Of a stretch of DNA of 64,000 nucleotides, positions 9,926 to 19,907 are shown in pieces. A program made the translations under genes and the position numbers. How positions within the stretch are numbered: the first letter of the stretch is position 1; the number at the start of each line of letters is the position of its first letter. Under the pieces are notes generated by a model. The model did not search any database. It saw only the letters and a program-made list of their open reading frames with translations, and had not been told where the DNA came from. Source of the stretch: Yokenella regensburgei ATCC 49455 (lineage in GTDB: Bacteria; Pseudomonadota; Gammaproteobacteria; Enterobacterales; Enterobacteriaceae); the NCBI RefSeq assembly GCF_000735455.1, contig NZ_JMPS01000023.1:1-64000 (forward strand). Direction: 5' to 3'.

Positions 9926-10951
9926 TTAGTCTCCTGAAGATAATTCGGCGGTAGCGGGGCGATGAGCCCGATACTTTGCCAGCAGGGCCACGCAGGCCCA
10001 GCCGTACAACGCGACGGCCACATATAACGCGGCTCGCATGGCGGCAGCGGTCCAGACGTCTTTTCCTGAAGCGCTATCCTGAATCGCCGGGCCAAATAAA
10101 ATCAGCGCGGTTATCCAGGCGTTGCTCCAGAAAGAAGGAGGGAAGCGGGAGGGGGTGAGCTTCAGTAACCGTCTTGCCACCCACAGGCTCATGAGCGCCA
10201 GCCACAGCACCAGCATCAGTAGTGACGGCCAGAGGCTCAGCCCGCACCACAATACCAGCGCCAGCAGAGCTCCCATTAATGTCGAGAGCACCAGTTCGAG
10301 CCCGGATTGCTTTGCGGAAAGGGTATTGGTCTGCTGAGCCAGCATCACGGTTTTCATGACCGCGGGTATGTAAAACGCGGGATTGCTTAGCGCCAGAAAC
10401 CAGACCGGAAGCACTATCAATACCGCGCGTCCTGCCAGGTAGCGAGAGGGGACTACCACGGCAGTAGATGATTTTTTCTCAGCCGCGACGGCAGGCTGCG
10501 GTGGAAACAGTGCCAGCGTCAACCGGTTCACCAGTGTGCCGGTGATAATGCCAATACCCATCATCTGCGCAATACCTATCGCCAGCGTTTGTTCAACCAG
10601 CCCGGCCACCGGAATAATCGCGATGGCCACTATCAGCAGCATGGCAGGCGTACTCTTCCCGGCAAGGCTCATTAGCATCAGTCGATAGAGCAGAAGCGCG
10701 ATGAGTAATAGCGTCGGTTGCGGGTAGTAGGTCAGCAGCGGTACCAGCAGTACGCCGCCAATCATGGTTGTCGTCAGGAGTAACCCAACGACGATACCTT
10801 TTTTCAGCGGTAGCGGCTTTCCCTGGCACAGCACAATCCACGCCATAATACAGCCGAGGTGTGGCATCGGCAGGGCGGTGCCGTAGCAGATAAATGCCGC
10901 TACAGCGATGCCACTGCCTATCCTCAATGCTGCCCGGTCCGCGTTATGCAT
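9926..10951 (-). CDS. DUF2955 family inner membrane protein
   Basis: A 341-residue polytopic membrane protein with roughly ten hydrophobic segments arranged in two similar halves, separated by a polar stretch near residues 150-170. The pattern fits DUF2955, a family related in layout to FUSC/AaeB aromatic-acid exporters and usually encoded beside an HlyD-type adaptor. Here the HlyD gene ends 8 bp upstream. The likely role is the inner membrane pump of a tripartite export system; the substrate is unknown. Confidence 0.78.
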   Translation of the reverse strand: MHNADRAALRIGSGIAVAAFICYGTALPMPHLGCIMAWIVLCQGKPLPLKKGIVVGLLLTTTMIGGVLLVPLLTYYPQPTLLLIALLLYRLMLMSLAGKSTPAMLLIVAIAIIPVAGLVEQTLAIGIAQMMGIGIITGTLVNRLTLALFPPQPAVAAEKKSSTAVVVPSRYLAGRAVLIVLPVWFLALSNPAFYIPAVMKTVMLAQQTNTLSAKQSGLELVLSTLMGALLALVLWCGLSLWPSLLMLVLWLALMSLWVARRLLKLTPSRFPPSFWSNAWITALILFGPAIQDSASGKDVWTAAAMRAALYVAVALYGWACVALLAKYRAHRPATAELSSGD

Positions 10952-10959
10952 AGGTGCCC

Positions 10960-12054
10960 TTAATAGAAATACGAGAACAGGCTCATCAGACGAATATAGA
11001 TTCGCCCGAAGAAGTTCAGTATTCCGCTGTCGCTGGCATAAACCATTACATCCGCCTGGCCACCAACCCGCAGGCTCTGCACCGGTGGGTGGTCGTCCTG
11101 AGTAAAGGCAATTTTGACCGGGAAACGCTGGGCCTGGCGCAGCCAGTCGCGATTATTATCGACGGTTGGCAGTGCGCCAGCGGGCTGTGCGCTGGAGGTA
11201 TTGACACCATAGCCGATACTGCGGACCTCGCCGGTGTAAACGTGGCCAGGCATGCTGTCGAGGAGGATGGCAACCTTATCGCCCGCTTTCACGTGGCCAA
11301 GGTTGTTTTCCGTCATGTCGGCGCTTATCCAGACATCATTGATGGCGACGAGCGTCATGACGGGGGCGCCGGCACCAACAAACTCACCGATATCCGTTCG
11401 CAGGTCGGTCACCAGTCCGCGGCTACGGGCGAGAACGCGGGTGTTTCGTCTGTCGAGCTCGGCTTTGTGAACCGCTGCGCGAGCGCTCAGCAGCTGGGAG
11501 TTGTCGTCGCCGGTTAACCCGGCGGCCTCCGTGGCACGGCGTACGTCGGCTGCGGCGGCAGCCATCTGGCTACGTGCGGTTTCCCGCGTTGCCTGGGCGA
11601 TTTCCAGACGGCGCACGGAAATGGTGCCCGGATCTTCACGGTAGAGTCGCTCCTGGCGCTCGGCATCTTTGGCGGCATTTTCATAGGCCGCGACGGTTGC
11701 CTGATACCCCGCTTTTGCCGCCGCCACGCCTTCGCCGTTAGCTTTCACCGAGCTCAGCACGCTCTCGTAATCCGAGCGGGCGCGTGCCAGCGCGATATCG
11801 TAGGCCTCCGGGTTCAGCTCGAATAACGGATCGCCGCTGGCAACCTGCTGGTTATCACGGACGTACACTTTCTGGATCTGTCCGCTGACCTCTGCCGCAA
11901 CAGGGACCACAAACGCCTGCACCCGAGCCTGGGAAGTATAGGGGGTGAACCTGTCAGAAATCAGATACCAGCAGAACAGCAAAATCATACTCACGATAAG
12001 GATCAGCATGCCGCGACGGCTGCCCTCACCGGCCGGTGAAGTCGTGGAGTTCAT
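10960..12054 (-). CDS. HlyD/EmrA-type membrane fusion (adaptor) protein
   Basis: A 364-residue periplasmic adaptor anchored by one N-terminal transmembrane helix (about residues 15-33). A lipoyl half-motif (A-E-V-S-G-Q-I-Q-K-V-Y-V-R-D-N-Q-Q-V) is followed by a long Ala/Arg/Glu-rich coiled coil (about 80-200), the second lipoyl half (R-S-R-G-L-V-T-D-L) and a beta-barrel domain. The ATG overlaps the stop of the upstream outer membrane protein gene by 4 nt (ATGA). It should link the DUF2955 pump to that outer membrane channel. Confidence 0.88.
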   Translation of the reverse strand: MNSTTSPAGEGSRRGMLILIVSMILLFCWYLISDRFTPYTSQARVQAFVVPVAAEVSGQIQKVYVRDNQQVASGDPLFELNPEAYDIALARARSDYESVLSSVKANGEGVAAAKAGYQATVAAYENAAKDAERQERLYREDPGTISVRRLEIAQATRETARSQMAAAAADVRRATEAAGLTGDDNSQLLSARAAVHKAELDRRNTRVLARSRGLVTDLRTDIGEFVGAGAPVMTLVAINDVWISADMTENNLGHVKAGDKVAILLDSMPGHVYTGEVRSIGYGVNTSSAQPAGALPTVDNNRDWLRQAQRFPVKIAFTQDDHPPVQSLRVGGQADVMVYASDSGILNFFGRIYIRLMSLFSYFY

Positions 12055-13574
12055 GGTGAATTTCCTTCTTTTAGCTCAGTCGCGGGGGGCAGAGGCGTAT
12101 CCAGCAGCGGTGCCCAGTCCTTCCGCTTGCGCAGGTGTGCTTCCGTTTCTTTATCGACAATCGGGCGCTCACGACCACTTTCCCAGCCGCCGCCGAGCGC
12201 TTTATACAGGGTGATGAGATCGAGCATCATGGCGCCCTGGGTATTCACCAGTTGCTCCTGCTGAGTAAACAGCGCGCGCTGCGAATCGAGGACCCGCTGA
12301 AAGTCCGCCATGCCCTCGCGGTACTGGGTGTTAGCAATGTCCAGGGAACGGCTGGCCGCTTTACCGGTATCAATCAGAAGGGCAATCTGGTCTTTGTCGT
12401 TAGCGTAGGCGACTGCAGCATCGTCCACCTCGCGGGCGGCCTGAAATACGGTGTCGCGATAGTTTTCATGAAGCTGTAAGAAGCGCGCGTCCTGAACCAG
12501 CACCTGATTGCTGAGCCTGCCCTGGTCCAGCAAATTCCAGCTAAAAGTCGGCCCGACGGTCCAGGAAAGTGCACTGCTGTTGCCGGTTTGCATACTGATC
12601 CCGACGCTTCCGATAAGTGAGATCGACGGATAAAGTTCGCTTTCTGCTACGCCTATCAGCGCCGACTGCGCGGCAAGCTGACGTTCAGCGGCTCTGACGT
12701 CCGGGCGTCGACGCATCAGATCGGCAGGCAACTCGGCAACCAGTGCCAGACTTCCCTGAGGGATCACCCCGATATTGCTGGCCATTTCCGGTAGCGGGCC
12801 TGGTTTACGCGCAAGCAGGACGCCAAGCGCGTTCTGGCTCTGTCGCAGACTGGTTTCCAGCAACGGAATGGTAGAGAGCGTTGACAGATATTGTGTTTTT
12901 GCCTGTTGAACGTCCAGCTCGGCGCTGTTGCCGCTCAGGAACAGACGTTCGGTAATTTGCAGGCTACGCTGCTGGATTTTGGCGTTATTGCGGGTGATCT
13001 TAAGCCGGGATTCGAGAGTGCGAATGTTGACATACAGCTGTGCCACCTGAGCGGCCATCAGGACCTGAATATCGTCATACTGAGCGAGCGTCGCAAAATA
13101 GCTGGCATCGGCAGACTCTACTCCGCGTTGAAATTTGCCCCAGAAGTCAATTTCCCATCCCAGATTGAAGCCCGCCCCGTAGCGTGTGGCGCTACTTGAG
13201 CGACCATCGCGTACCTGGCCGGTTTTTAGCACTTCGCCGCTGCCGATGGTCGCCTGTGGGCCAAGTAAACTCTCAGCAATCCCCAACTGGGCACGAGATT
13301 CCAGCAGGCGCAGCCCGGCTATTCTGACGTCCGGGTTTTTGCGCAGCGCTTCGTTGACGAGGGCGGTGAGCGTCGGATCGTTAAGCTGGGTCCACCATCT
13401 GTCGTAGCTCTGGCTGGTGGCGTGGGCCGGTATCCCCACCGTTGCCGGTTGCCATTGCGCGAGCTCCGGCGTCTTCGGCGGGGTGTAGTCTGGCCCGAGT
13501 TTGGTACAGGCGGTTAACACCAGACAGGCGCACCCGGTTAACAGGAGACGCCCGAAGGAGCCGTCTTTAGCCAT
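12051..13574 (-). CDS. NodT/OprM-type outer membrane efflux lipoprotein
   Basis: A 507-residue TolC-superfamily outer membrane factor. The signal peptide ends in lipobox L-T-A-C, then G-P-D-Y-T-P-P typical of NodT-family proteins. Two outer membrane efflux repeats follow, each with long amphipathic helices; L-L-R-R-P-D-V-R-A-A-E-R-Q-L is the family signature around residue 285. The start at 13574 overlaps the end of the AI-2E gene by 8 nt. An apparent N-terminal extension to 13736 lies inside that gene and is spurious. Confidence 0.9.
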   Translation of the reverse strand: MAKDGSFGRLLLTGCACLVLTACTKLGPDYTPPKTPELAQWQPATVGIPAHATSQSYDRWWTQLNDPTLTALVNEALRKNPDVRIAGLRLLESRAQLGIAESLLGPQATIGSGEVLKTGQVRDGRSSSATRYGAGFNLGWEIDFWGKFQRGVESADASYFATLAQYDDIQVLMAAQVAQLYVNIRTLESRLKITRNNAKIQQRSLQITERLFLSGNSAELDVQQAKTQYLSTLSTIPLLETSLRQSQNALGVLLARKPGPLPEMASNIGVIPQGSLALVAELPADLMRRRPDVRAAERQLAAQSALIGVAESELYPSISLIGSVGISMQTGNSSALSWTVGPTFSWNLLDQGRLSNQVLVQDARFLQLHENYRDTVFQAAREVDDAAVAYANDKDQIALLIDTGKAASRSLDIANTQYREGMADFQRVLDSQRALFTQQEQLVNTQGAMMLDLITLYKALGGGWESGRERPIVDKETEAHLRKRKDWAPLLDTPLPPATELKEGNSP

Positions 13575-14673
13575 TATTACCGCTCGCGGCGCTGGACAGA
13601 CCATCGTTGACCCAGGCCATGAAGATGCGATAGCCAATTGAGAGCAGGGTTGCACCGATGAACATGCCGAGAATACCGCTCGCCGCCATGCCACCCAGTG
13701 CACCCAGCAGCACCACTGGCATTGGCGCATCCACACCGCGTCCGAGCATCAGTGGTTTCAGCACGTTATCAACCATGCCTGCCACAATCAGCAGTACCGT
13801 GTAGAAAATATTCATGCCCATGCCGTGATCGCCAGTGCTCCACATAATGGCAATCGCTGGCGCCGTGACCAGAATCACCGGCACCTGAGCAATGCCAAGT
13901 ATCAGCGCCAGAATAAAGAAGATCCCAACGGCAGGAATACCGGCCATCGCCATAATCACCCCGGCGAGCAGCGCCTGGATCAGCGCCACGCCGATAACCC
14001 CTTGCGCTACCGCGCGGATGGTGCCTGTGCAGAGTTTGGTCAGGGACAGACCTTTTTTCTCATCAGTAATGCGCATTGCGATACGGTTCGCGCTATTGGC
14101 TCCCGCTGCACCCCAGGCCATCATGATCCCGGCGACAATAAACGAGACGACAAAGCCAATCAGACCGCCGCCCATGCTCGCCAGAATACTCAATACCTGT
14201 TTGGCAATTTCACCAATCTGGGTCCGATAAGTTGAAAGTAATCCGGGTAAATCCACCGAGGCTTTCAGCCATAGCGCATGTAATTTTCCGCCAATAATCG
14301 GAATAGATGACACGCTTTCAGAAGGCGGTGGGATAACCAGATGGCTGTCACCCATTTTATCTATCATCGCGCTGACGCTCTCACCGAGTGAGCTAATCAT
14401 CAGTACCGTAGGTGCGACAATTAACAATACGCCAAGCAGGACCAGCAGCGTCGATGCCCAACCTTGTCTACCACCTAAACGGGCAGCGAAGTATTGATGT
14501 AATGGATAGAGCGTAACCGCGAGTATGAGTGCCCACAGCATCATATTGAGAAATGGAGAGAAAACGGTAAAACAGAAGGAGGCTAATCCTAGAATAAGTC
14601 CAAACTTAATGAACATATCCATAAATCTGGCAACAATTCTTTTTTCAACAATAAGGAAATCATTATTATCCAT
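13567..14673 (-). CDS. AI-2E family (PerM/YdiK-like) membrane transporter
   Basis: A 368-residue inner membrane protein with about eight hydrophobic segments and the AI-2E family layout: two N-terminal helices with N-M-M-L-W-A-L-I-L-A, an exposed middle region (about 110-160) and a C-terminal block ending V-L-L-G-A-L-G-G-M. Members include autoinducer-2 and Na+/H+ exporters; specificity cannot be read here. It is the first gene of the operon. The 263 bp upstream to yafV are AT-rich and presumably hold the promoter; I found no clear -35/-10 pair. Confidence 0.85.
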   Translation of the reverse strand: MDNNDFLIVEKRIVARFMDMFIKFGLILGLASFCFTVFSPFLNMMLWALILAVTLYPLHQYFAARLGGRQGWASTLLVLLGVLLIVAPTVLMISSLGESVSAMIDKMGDSHLVIPPPSESVSSIPIIGGKLHALWLKASVDLPGLLSTYRTQIGEIAKQVLSILASMGGGLIGFVVSFIVAGIMMAWGAAGANSANRIAMRITDEKKGLSLTKLCTGTIRAVAQGVIGVALIQALLAGVIMAMAGIPAVGIFFILALILGIAQVPVILVTAPAIAIMWSTGDHGMGMNIFYTVLLIVAGMVDNVLKPLMLGRGVDAPMPVVLLGALGGMAASGILGMFIGATLLSIGYRIFMAWVNDGLSSAASGNNG

Positions 14674-14886
14674 GATGGTTTATTCCAGTTGATTATGAAA
14701 GCACACAACCGCCCGGGGCTCGCTGCGCAAAGCGGGCCAGTATAAAGAAGTCATCGTTTTAAAAGACGTTGGAAGTTATTTAAAAATAGTTCTCATTAAT
14801 ATTGAAATTTATCCATTTTATTAGTGTAGAACAGAAAATTAAGCAGACTGGCAAATATTACTGAGTGGGAATTGGGGCTGGGTTTT

Positions 14887-14912
14887 GGCCCGTCCGGTAA
14901 GACGTTCGGGCC
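14887..14912. repeat. Inverted repeat downstream of yafV
   Basis: GGCCCG (14887-14892) pairs with CGGGCC (14907-14912) around a 14-nt loop just past the yafV stop. Neither strand shows a convincing T-tract, so it is only a possible weak terminator. Confidence 0.4.
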
Positions 14913-14936
14913 ATAAAAAGAGACTGTTGCTGAAGG

Positions 14937-15707
14937 TTAACCGAGTGCGAAAGGATCCGCATCCTGCCAGGCAGGAAACTTCTCCCGATACTCCTTTAAC
15001 GCGCTTAAAGAGAGCTCGGCGTCAAGGCGCGTGGCCTGATGGGCATCGGCCGTCGCCAGGATCTCGCCCTGCGGGCTGATAATGCGACTGTCGCCACGGT
15101 AGTGATGGCCGTTGCCGTCGGTACCAACGCGGTTACATCCCGCCACATAGGCCTGGTTCTCTATCGCTCGAGCAAGCAGTAACGACTGCCAGTGCAGAGA
15201 GCGCGGTGCAGGCCAGTTAGCGACATACAGTGCCAGATCGTAATCATCGCGGTTGCGTGACCAGACCGGAAAACGCAGGTCGTAGCACACCAGCGGCAGA
15301 ATGCGCCAACCGCGCCACTCAAACACCACCCGCTCGCCACCGGCCTGATAAAACTGGTGTTCATTGGCCATGCGGAACAGGTGACGCTTGTCGTAGAAAT
15401 GGACGCTGCCTTCGGGTTCGACCAGCAGGAAGCGGTTCACCGGACCCTTGTCCGTTTGCAGGGCAGCACTGCCCGCGATGAGCGCCCGGGTTTGCTGCGC
15501 TTTGGCATGCATCCACGCCACAACGTCTTCCTGCGGCAACGACTGCTGCGCCGCTTCCATCGCAAAGCCGGTGGTAAACATCTCCGGCAGGACAATGATA
15601 TCTCGTCCGTTTATCTCTTCCAGTTGGCGATCGAAATGGCGCAGGTTGGCCGGACCGTCCATCCATACTAAGGGCTGCTGCAATAACGTAATTTTCAAAC
15701 CAGACAC
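14937..15707 (-). CDS. yafV: Omega-amidase YafV (Nit2-like)
   Basis: A 256-residue nitrilase-superfamily enzyme, the same length as E. coli YafV. The Glu-Lys-Cys triad can be placed: Glu in L-P-E-M-F-T-T-G near residue 42, Lys in Y-D-K-R-H-L-F near 107, and Cys in V-C-Y-D-L-R-F-P near 141. The family hydrolyses alpha-ketoglutaramate and alpha-ketosuccinamate, repairing transamination by-products. It lies downstream of fadE on the same strand but is separated from it by a strong terminator. Confidence 0.93.
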   Translation of the reverse strand: MSGLKITLLQQPLVWMDGPANLRHFDRQLEEINGRDIIVLPEMFTTGFAMEAAQQSLPQEDVVAWMHAKAQQTRALIAGSAALQTDKGPVNRFLLVEPEGSVHFYDKRHLFRMANEHQFYQAGGERVVFEWRGWRILPLVCYDLRFPVWSRNRDDYDLALYVANWPAPRSLHWQSLLLARAIENQAYVAGCNRVGTDGNGHHYRGDSRIISPQGEILATADAHQATRLDAELSLSALKEYREKFPAWQDADPFALG

Positions 15708-15781
15708 GATCGTGAGCTCCTGAATTGAAGAGATGGCCTAACACCATATCAGGTAAGGGCAGGGGCCGGGAACAGAATAAA

Positions 15782-15808
15782 AAAAAGCGGAGCCAGGCTC
15801 CGCTTTTT
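15782..15808 (-). terminator. fadE terminator
   Basis: AAAAAGCGGAG (15782-15792) pairs with CTCCGCTTTTT (15798-15808); on the minus strand the stem runs into a T-tract. It lies 15 bp past the fadE stop codon. Confidence 0.9.
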
Positions 15809-15822
15809 AGATATTTCAGAGA

Positions 15823-18267
15823 TTATGCGGCTTCAATTTTGCGGACTTTCTCTGGCATCTTTACCGGCTGTGTCGCCAGCTCCTCTGGCTCGAAGTCGTC
15901 AACGTTGATACTACGCAGACGGCTCACTTCGGCTTTGGTCAGGATCTCAGCTTCATCCTGGTTGATAAAGCCTTTTGCCAGCGCATTCTTCGCCAGTTCA
16001 TCAAGGCGGGTGAATGGCAGATTTTTGCCAATCTCTTTGCAGATGCGCTGGTGGATTGGATCCGCCGCCATCACATCCAGCAGTGCCTGCTCCAGCAGAC
16101 CAACCGGGTTATGCTCGCTCGGGGTCAGATACTGACCGCGACCAATACGGCTGCGGGTTGCGCACGGTGTCTGCAGGATCTTCGCCACTTTGTGGTCGAG
16201 CTTATCTGACGGCGCATCGTAGTGACGCCCGGTCGGGAAGATAACCACACGCATCGCACCGGCGACCAGGCGGTTCGGGAAGTTACGCAGCAGATCGTCA
16301 ATGGCCTGTTCTGCCTGATACAGCGCATCCTGAACACCCCAGTGGACCAGCGGCAGGTCGGCTTCGTGACGGCCTTCGTCGTCGTAGCGCTTCAGTACCG
16401 CAGAGGCCAGATACAGCTGGCTCAGCACATCACCCAGGCGGGCGGAAATGCGTTCGCGACGCTTCAGACTACCGCCCAGCACGGCCATCGATACATCAGA
16501 CAGCAGCGCCAGGTTTGCACTCAGACGGTTCAGGTACTGATAGTAGCGCTTGGTCGCATCGCTGGTCGGCGTGTAGCTGGTGAGACCACGGGTGAGGCCA
16601 AGCCAGAAGCTGCGAACCTTATTACTGCCTACGTGACCAATATGTTTGAACAGCAGCTTATCGAAGGCGTTCACGTCGTTGTTTTGCGCCGCCGCCATCT
16701 CTTCCAGCACATACGGATGACAGCGGATAGCACCCTGGCCGAAGATCATCATGCTGCGGGTCAGAATGTTTGCACCTTCAACGGTGATAGCAATCGGTGC
16801 CCCCTGGTAGGCTCGGGCGAGGAAGTTGCTTTCGCCGAGCATAATGCCTTTACCCCCGGCAATATCCATCGCGTCAATGACCGACTGCTGACCACGGTGG
16901 GTACAGTGATATTTCACGATAGCGGACAGTACGGCCGGTTTCTCGCCCAGCATAATGCCGTAGGTAATCAGCGACGCGGCAGCGTCCATCACATAGGCGT
17001 TACCGGCAATGCGCGCCAGCGGCTCTTCGATACCTTCCATCTTACCGATGGAGATTTTGAACTGACGGCGAATGTGCGCATAAGCCCCGGTCGCCATGGC
17101 AACCGATTTCAGACCCCCGGTAGAGTTAGACGGCAGGGTAATACCACGACCCACCGACAGACATTCCACCAGCATCCGCCAGCCCTGACCGGCCATGCTC
17201 GGACCACCGATGATGTAGTCAATTGGAACGAAGATATCTTTGCCCTTCGTCGGACCGTTCTGGAACGGAACGTTCAGCGGGAAATGACGACGACCAATTT
17301 CCACCCCTGGCGTGCCTGTCGGGATCAGCGCACAGGTAATGCCCAGATCTTCTTCGCCACCCAGCAGTTTATCCGGGTCAGAAAGTTTAAACGCCAGGCC
17401 AAGCACGGTGGCGATCGGCGCCAGGGTGATATAGCGTTTGTTCCAGGTCAGGCGCATACCGAGCACCTGCTCGCCCTGCCAGTCGCCCATGCATACCACA
17501 CCGGTATCCGGGATCGCGCCGGCATCGGAACCCGCTTCCGGGCTGGTCAGCGCGAAGCATGGGATCTCCAGACCACGTGCCAGGCGCGGCAGGTAGTGAT
17601 TTTTCTGCTCATCGGTACCGTAGTGCTGCAGCAGCTCGCCCGGGCCGAGTGAGTTAGGTACGCCAACGGTGATCGCGAGGATCCCGGAGACGCCAGAGAG
17701 TTTCTGCAGTACACGAGACTGTGCGTAGGCGGAGAATTCCAGGCCGCCGTACTCTTTCTTAATGATCATCGCAAAGAAGCGATGCTCTTTCAGATAAGCC
17801 CACAGTTCCGGCGGCAGATCCGCCATTTCGTGGGTTATCTGGAAATCATTCGCCATACGGCAGGCTTCTTCAACCGGGCCGTCAATAAAGGCCTGCTCTT
17901 CTTCCGTCAGATGTGGCTGCGGATAGTTGTGCAGTTTTTTCCAGTCGGGTTTGCCCTGGAACAGGTCGCCTTCCCACCAGGTGGTACCCGCATCGATAGC
18001 TTCTTTTTCGGTGCGAGACATCGGCGGCATCACTTTACGGAATGCGCGAAACACCGGTGCAGAAATCATCGACTTACGCATCGGTGCCAGGTTAAACGGC
18101 AGAAGAATGATGGCCAGCGGTACCAGCAGCCAGATATTCCACAGACCAGCAACGCCCAGCGCCGCGGTCCAGGCCAGCAATATTACGCTGCTAAGCAGCA
18201 AGTTCACCCGGTGATAGAAGAGCACGCCGAGTAACACGATGGTTGCAACAACACTCAAAATCATCAT
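15823..18267 (-). CDS. fadE: Acyl-CoA dehydrogenase FadE
   Basis: An 814-residue protein, the exact length of E. coli FadE (YafH). It performs the first, FAD-dependent step of fatty acid beta-oxidation. Two N-terminal hydrophobic segments (about 1-55) suggest membrane association. The acyl-CoA dehydrogenase core covers roughly 80-560 ([13 protein letters not shown] substrate/FAD motif near 240), followed by the DUF1974 C-terminal region unique to FadE. A FadR-like operator precedes the gene. Confidence 0.97.
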   Translation of the reverse strand: MMILSVVATIVLLGVLFYHRVNLLLSSVILLAWTAALGVAGLWNIWLLVPLAIILLPFNLAPMRKSMISAPVFRAFRKVMPPMSRTEKEAIDAGTTWWEGDLFQGKPDWKKLHNYPQPHLTEEEQAFIDGPVEEACRMANDFQITHEMADLPPELWAYLKEHRFFAMIIKKEYGGLEFSAYAQSRVLQKLSGVSGILAITVGVPNSLGPGELLQHYGTDEQKNHYLPRLARGLEIPCFALTSPEAGSDAGAIPDTGVVCMGDWQGEQVLGMRLTWNKRYITLAPIATVLGLAFKLSDPDKLLGGEEDLGITCALIPTGTPGVEIGRRHFPLNVPFQNGPTKGKDIFVPIDYIIGGPSMAGQGWRMLVECLSVGRGITLPSNSTGGLKSVAMATGAYAHIRRQFKISIGKMEGIEEPLARIAGNAYVMDAAASLITYGIMLGEKPAVLSAIVKYHCTHRGQQSVIDAMDIAGGKGIMLGESNFLARAYQGAPIAITVEGANILTRSMMIFGQGAIRCHPYVLEEMAAAQNNDVNAFDKLLFKHIGHVGSNKVRSFWLGLTRGLTSYTPTSDATKRYYQYLNRLSANLALLSDVSMAVLGGSLKRRERISARLGDVLSQLYLASAVLKRYDDEGRHEADLPLVHWGVQDALYQAEQAIDDLLRNFPNRLVAGAMRVVIFPTGRHYDAPSDKLDHKVAKILQTPCATRSRIGRGQYLTPSEHNPVGLLEQALLDVMAADPIHQRICKEIGKNLPFTRLDELAKNALAKGFINQDEAEILTKAEVSRLRSINVDDFEPEELATQPVKMPEKVRKIEAA

Positions 18268-18289
18268 AAAGAAAAGCTCCCTTGCTTGT

Positions 18290-18306
18290 AGGAGGTCTGA
18301 CCACTT
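18290..18306. promoter_or_regulatory. Candidate FadR operator upstream of fadE
   Basis: A 17-bp site with the perfect FadR core GGTC-N-GACC and most of the right flank (ACTT against consensus AGTT), 23 bp upstream of the fadE start codon. FadR repression of fadE through such sites is established in E. coli; binding here is inferred. Confidence 0.65.
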
Positions 18307-18507
18307 GTGATATTAAGGTTGTAGAGGATGTAAATTGTTTTAGCAATGTGTTTACAAAATAATTACAACGCCGCTCACATTGTTATCGTTTTAAGAAGCA
18401 CGGAAAATCAAAAGCTGTCCCTTTTCCTTCCCCTTTAGCTTCTCGCATCTGGCGCTATCCGGTACACTTCGGGATGTCATTTCTTATAAAGTTGAAGGAA
18501 TATACTC

Positions 18508-19089
18508 ATGTACCAGGATCTTATTCGTAACGAACTGAACGAAGCGGCAGACACGCTGGCTAACTTCCTGAAAGATGAAGCAAATATCCACGCTATTCAG
18601 CGTGCGGCGGTCCTGCTGGCCGACAGCTTCAAAGCGGGCGGTAAGGTACTTTCCTGTGGTAACGGTGGTTCACACTGCGACGCTATGCACTTTGCCGAAG
18701 AGCTGACGGGTCGTTATCGTGAAAACCGTCCGGGCTACCCAGGTATTGCTATCTCTGACGTAAGCCACCTTTCCTGCGTCAGCAACGACTTTGGCTACGA
18801 CTATGTATTCTCTCGTTATGTTGAAGCCGTAGGCCGCGAAGGTGATGTACTGCTTGGGATTTCAACTTCCGGTAACTCTGGCAACGTGATTAAAGCTATC
18901 GAAGCCGCGCGTGCCAAAGGCCTGAAAGTGATCACGCTGACCGGTAAAGACGGCGGTAAAATGGCGGGCTCCGCTGATGTAGAAATTCGCGTACCGCACT
19001 TTGGCTATGCCGACCGCATTCAGGAAATTCACATCAAAGTGATCCACATCCTGATCATGCTTATCGAAAAAGAGATGGTTAAGGCTTAA
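18508..19089 (+). CDS. gmhA: Sedoheptulose 7-phosphate isomerase
   Basis: A 193-residue SIS-domain isomerase (also lpcA) converting sedoheptulose 7-phosphate to D-glycero-D-manno-heptose 7-phosphate, the first step of ADP-heptose synthesis for the lipopolysaccharide inner core. Visible are the phosphate-binding S-C-G-N-G-G-S near residue 50, the catalytic Glu65 region in [18 protein letters not shown] and the catalytic His180 region in [10 protein letters not shown]. It is divergent from fadE. Confidence 0.97.
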   Translation: MYQDLIRNELNEAADTLANFLKDEANIHAIQRAAVLLADSFKAGGKVLSCGNGGSHCDAMHFAEELTGRYRENRPGYPGIAISDVSHLSCVSNDFGYDYVFSRYVEAVGREGDVLLGISTSGNSGNVIKAIEAARAKGLKVITLTGKDGGKMAGSADVEIRVPHFGYADRIQEIHIKVIHILIMLIEKEMVKA

Positions 19090-19100
19090 TTCCCCGATGT

Positions 19101-19122
19101 CCCCCTCTCTCACGGGAGGGGG
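19101..19122 (+). repeat. Hairpin between gmhA and yafJ
   Basis: CCCCCTC (19101-19107) pairs with GAGGGGG (19116-19122). No T-tract follows; the GAGGAG ribosome site of yafJ comes 6 bp later. It may reduce read-through or influence yafJ translation. Confidence 0.45.
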
Positions 19123-19139
19123 TGGGTGAGGAGTAACGT

Positions 19140-19907
19140 ATGTGCGAACTGCTCGGGATGAGCGCGAATGTCCCAACTGATATCTGCTTTAGCTTTACCG
19201 GACTGGTACAGCGCGGCGGCGGGACAGGCCCGCATAAAGACGGCTGGGGAATTACCTTCTATGAGGGAAAAGGCTGTCGTACGTTCAAAGATCCTCAACC
19301 GAGTTTTCGGTCTCCTGTCGCTAAACTGGTGCAGGATTACCCAATCAAATCCTGCTCGGTGATTGCACATATTCGCCAGGCGAACCGGGGAATGGTTGCC
19401 CTGGAGAATACGCATCCTTTCACCCGCGAACTGTGGGGACGTAACTGGACCTATGCGCACAACGGCCAACTCACCGGCTACAAATCGCTGGAAACCGGTA
19501 ATTTTCGCCCGGTCGGGGAAACCGACAGCGAAAAAGCGTTTTGCTGGCTGCTGCATAAGCTAACGCAGCGCTACCCGCGCACTCCGGGGAATATGCCTGC
19601 GATGTTTCGCTACATTGCGGAACTGGCGGGAGAATTGCGTGAGATGGGCGTGTTTAACATGCTGCTGTCGGACGGTCGTTATGTGATGGCGTACTGCTCA
19701 ACCAACCTGTTCTGGATAACGCGTCGTGCGCCGTTTGGTGTGGCGAAGCTGTTGGACCAGGACGTGGAAATTGATTTTCAGCAAGAGACCACACCGAACG
19801 ATGTCGTCTCTGTGATTGCCACGCAGCCGCTGACGGGAAATGAAACCTGGCACAAGATTATGCCAGGCGAGTGGACGTTATTTTGTCTCGGGGACCGTGT
19901 AGTTTGA
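19140..19907 (+). CDS. yafJ: YafJ, class II glutamine amidotransferase
   Basis: A 255-residue Ntn-hydrolase of the GATase class II group. Removal of Met would expose the catalytic Cys2 (M-C-E-L-L-G-M). Other marks are [13 protein letters not shown] and the Y-A-H-N-G-Q-L oxyanion segment. The physiological partner or acceptor is unknown. The last 30 nt overlap the convergent dpaA gene. Confidence 0.92.
   Translation: MCELLGMSANVPTDICFSFTGLVQRGGGTGPHKDGWGITFYEGKGCRTFKDPQPSFRSPVAKLVQDYPIKSCSVIAHIRQANRGMVALENTHPFTRELWGRNWTYAHNGQLTGYKSLETGNFRPVGETDSEKAFCWLLHKLTQRYPRTPGNMPAMFRYIAELAGELREMGVFNMLLSDGRYVMAYCSTNLFWITRRAPFGVAKLLDQDVEIDFQQETTPNDVVSVIATQPLTGNETWHKIMPGEWTLFCLGDRVV

Noticed and set aside
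14887..14912. Strong terminator after yafV
   Set aside because: Only a 6-bp stem with no T-tract; kept as a low-confidence repeat.
16222..17652. 476-codon open frame on the strand opposite fadE
   Set aside because: It mirrors the fadE codon pattern, has no ribosome site, and the encoded sequence is rich in Arg, His and Gln as expected from an antisense frame of a GC-rich gene. fadE is full length and well conserved.
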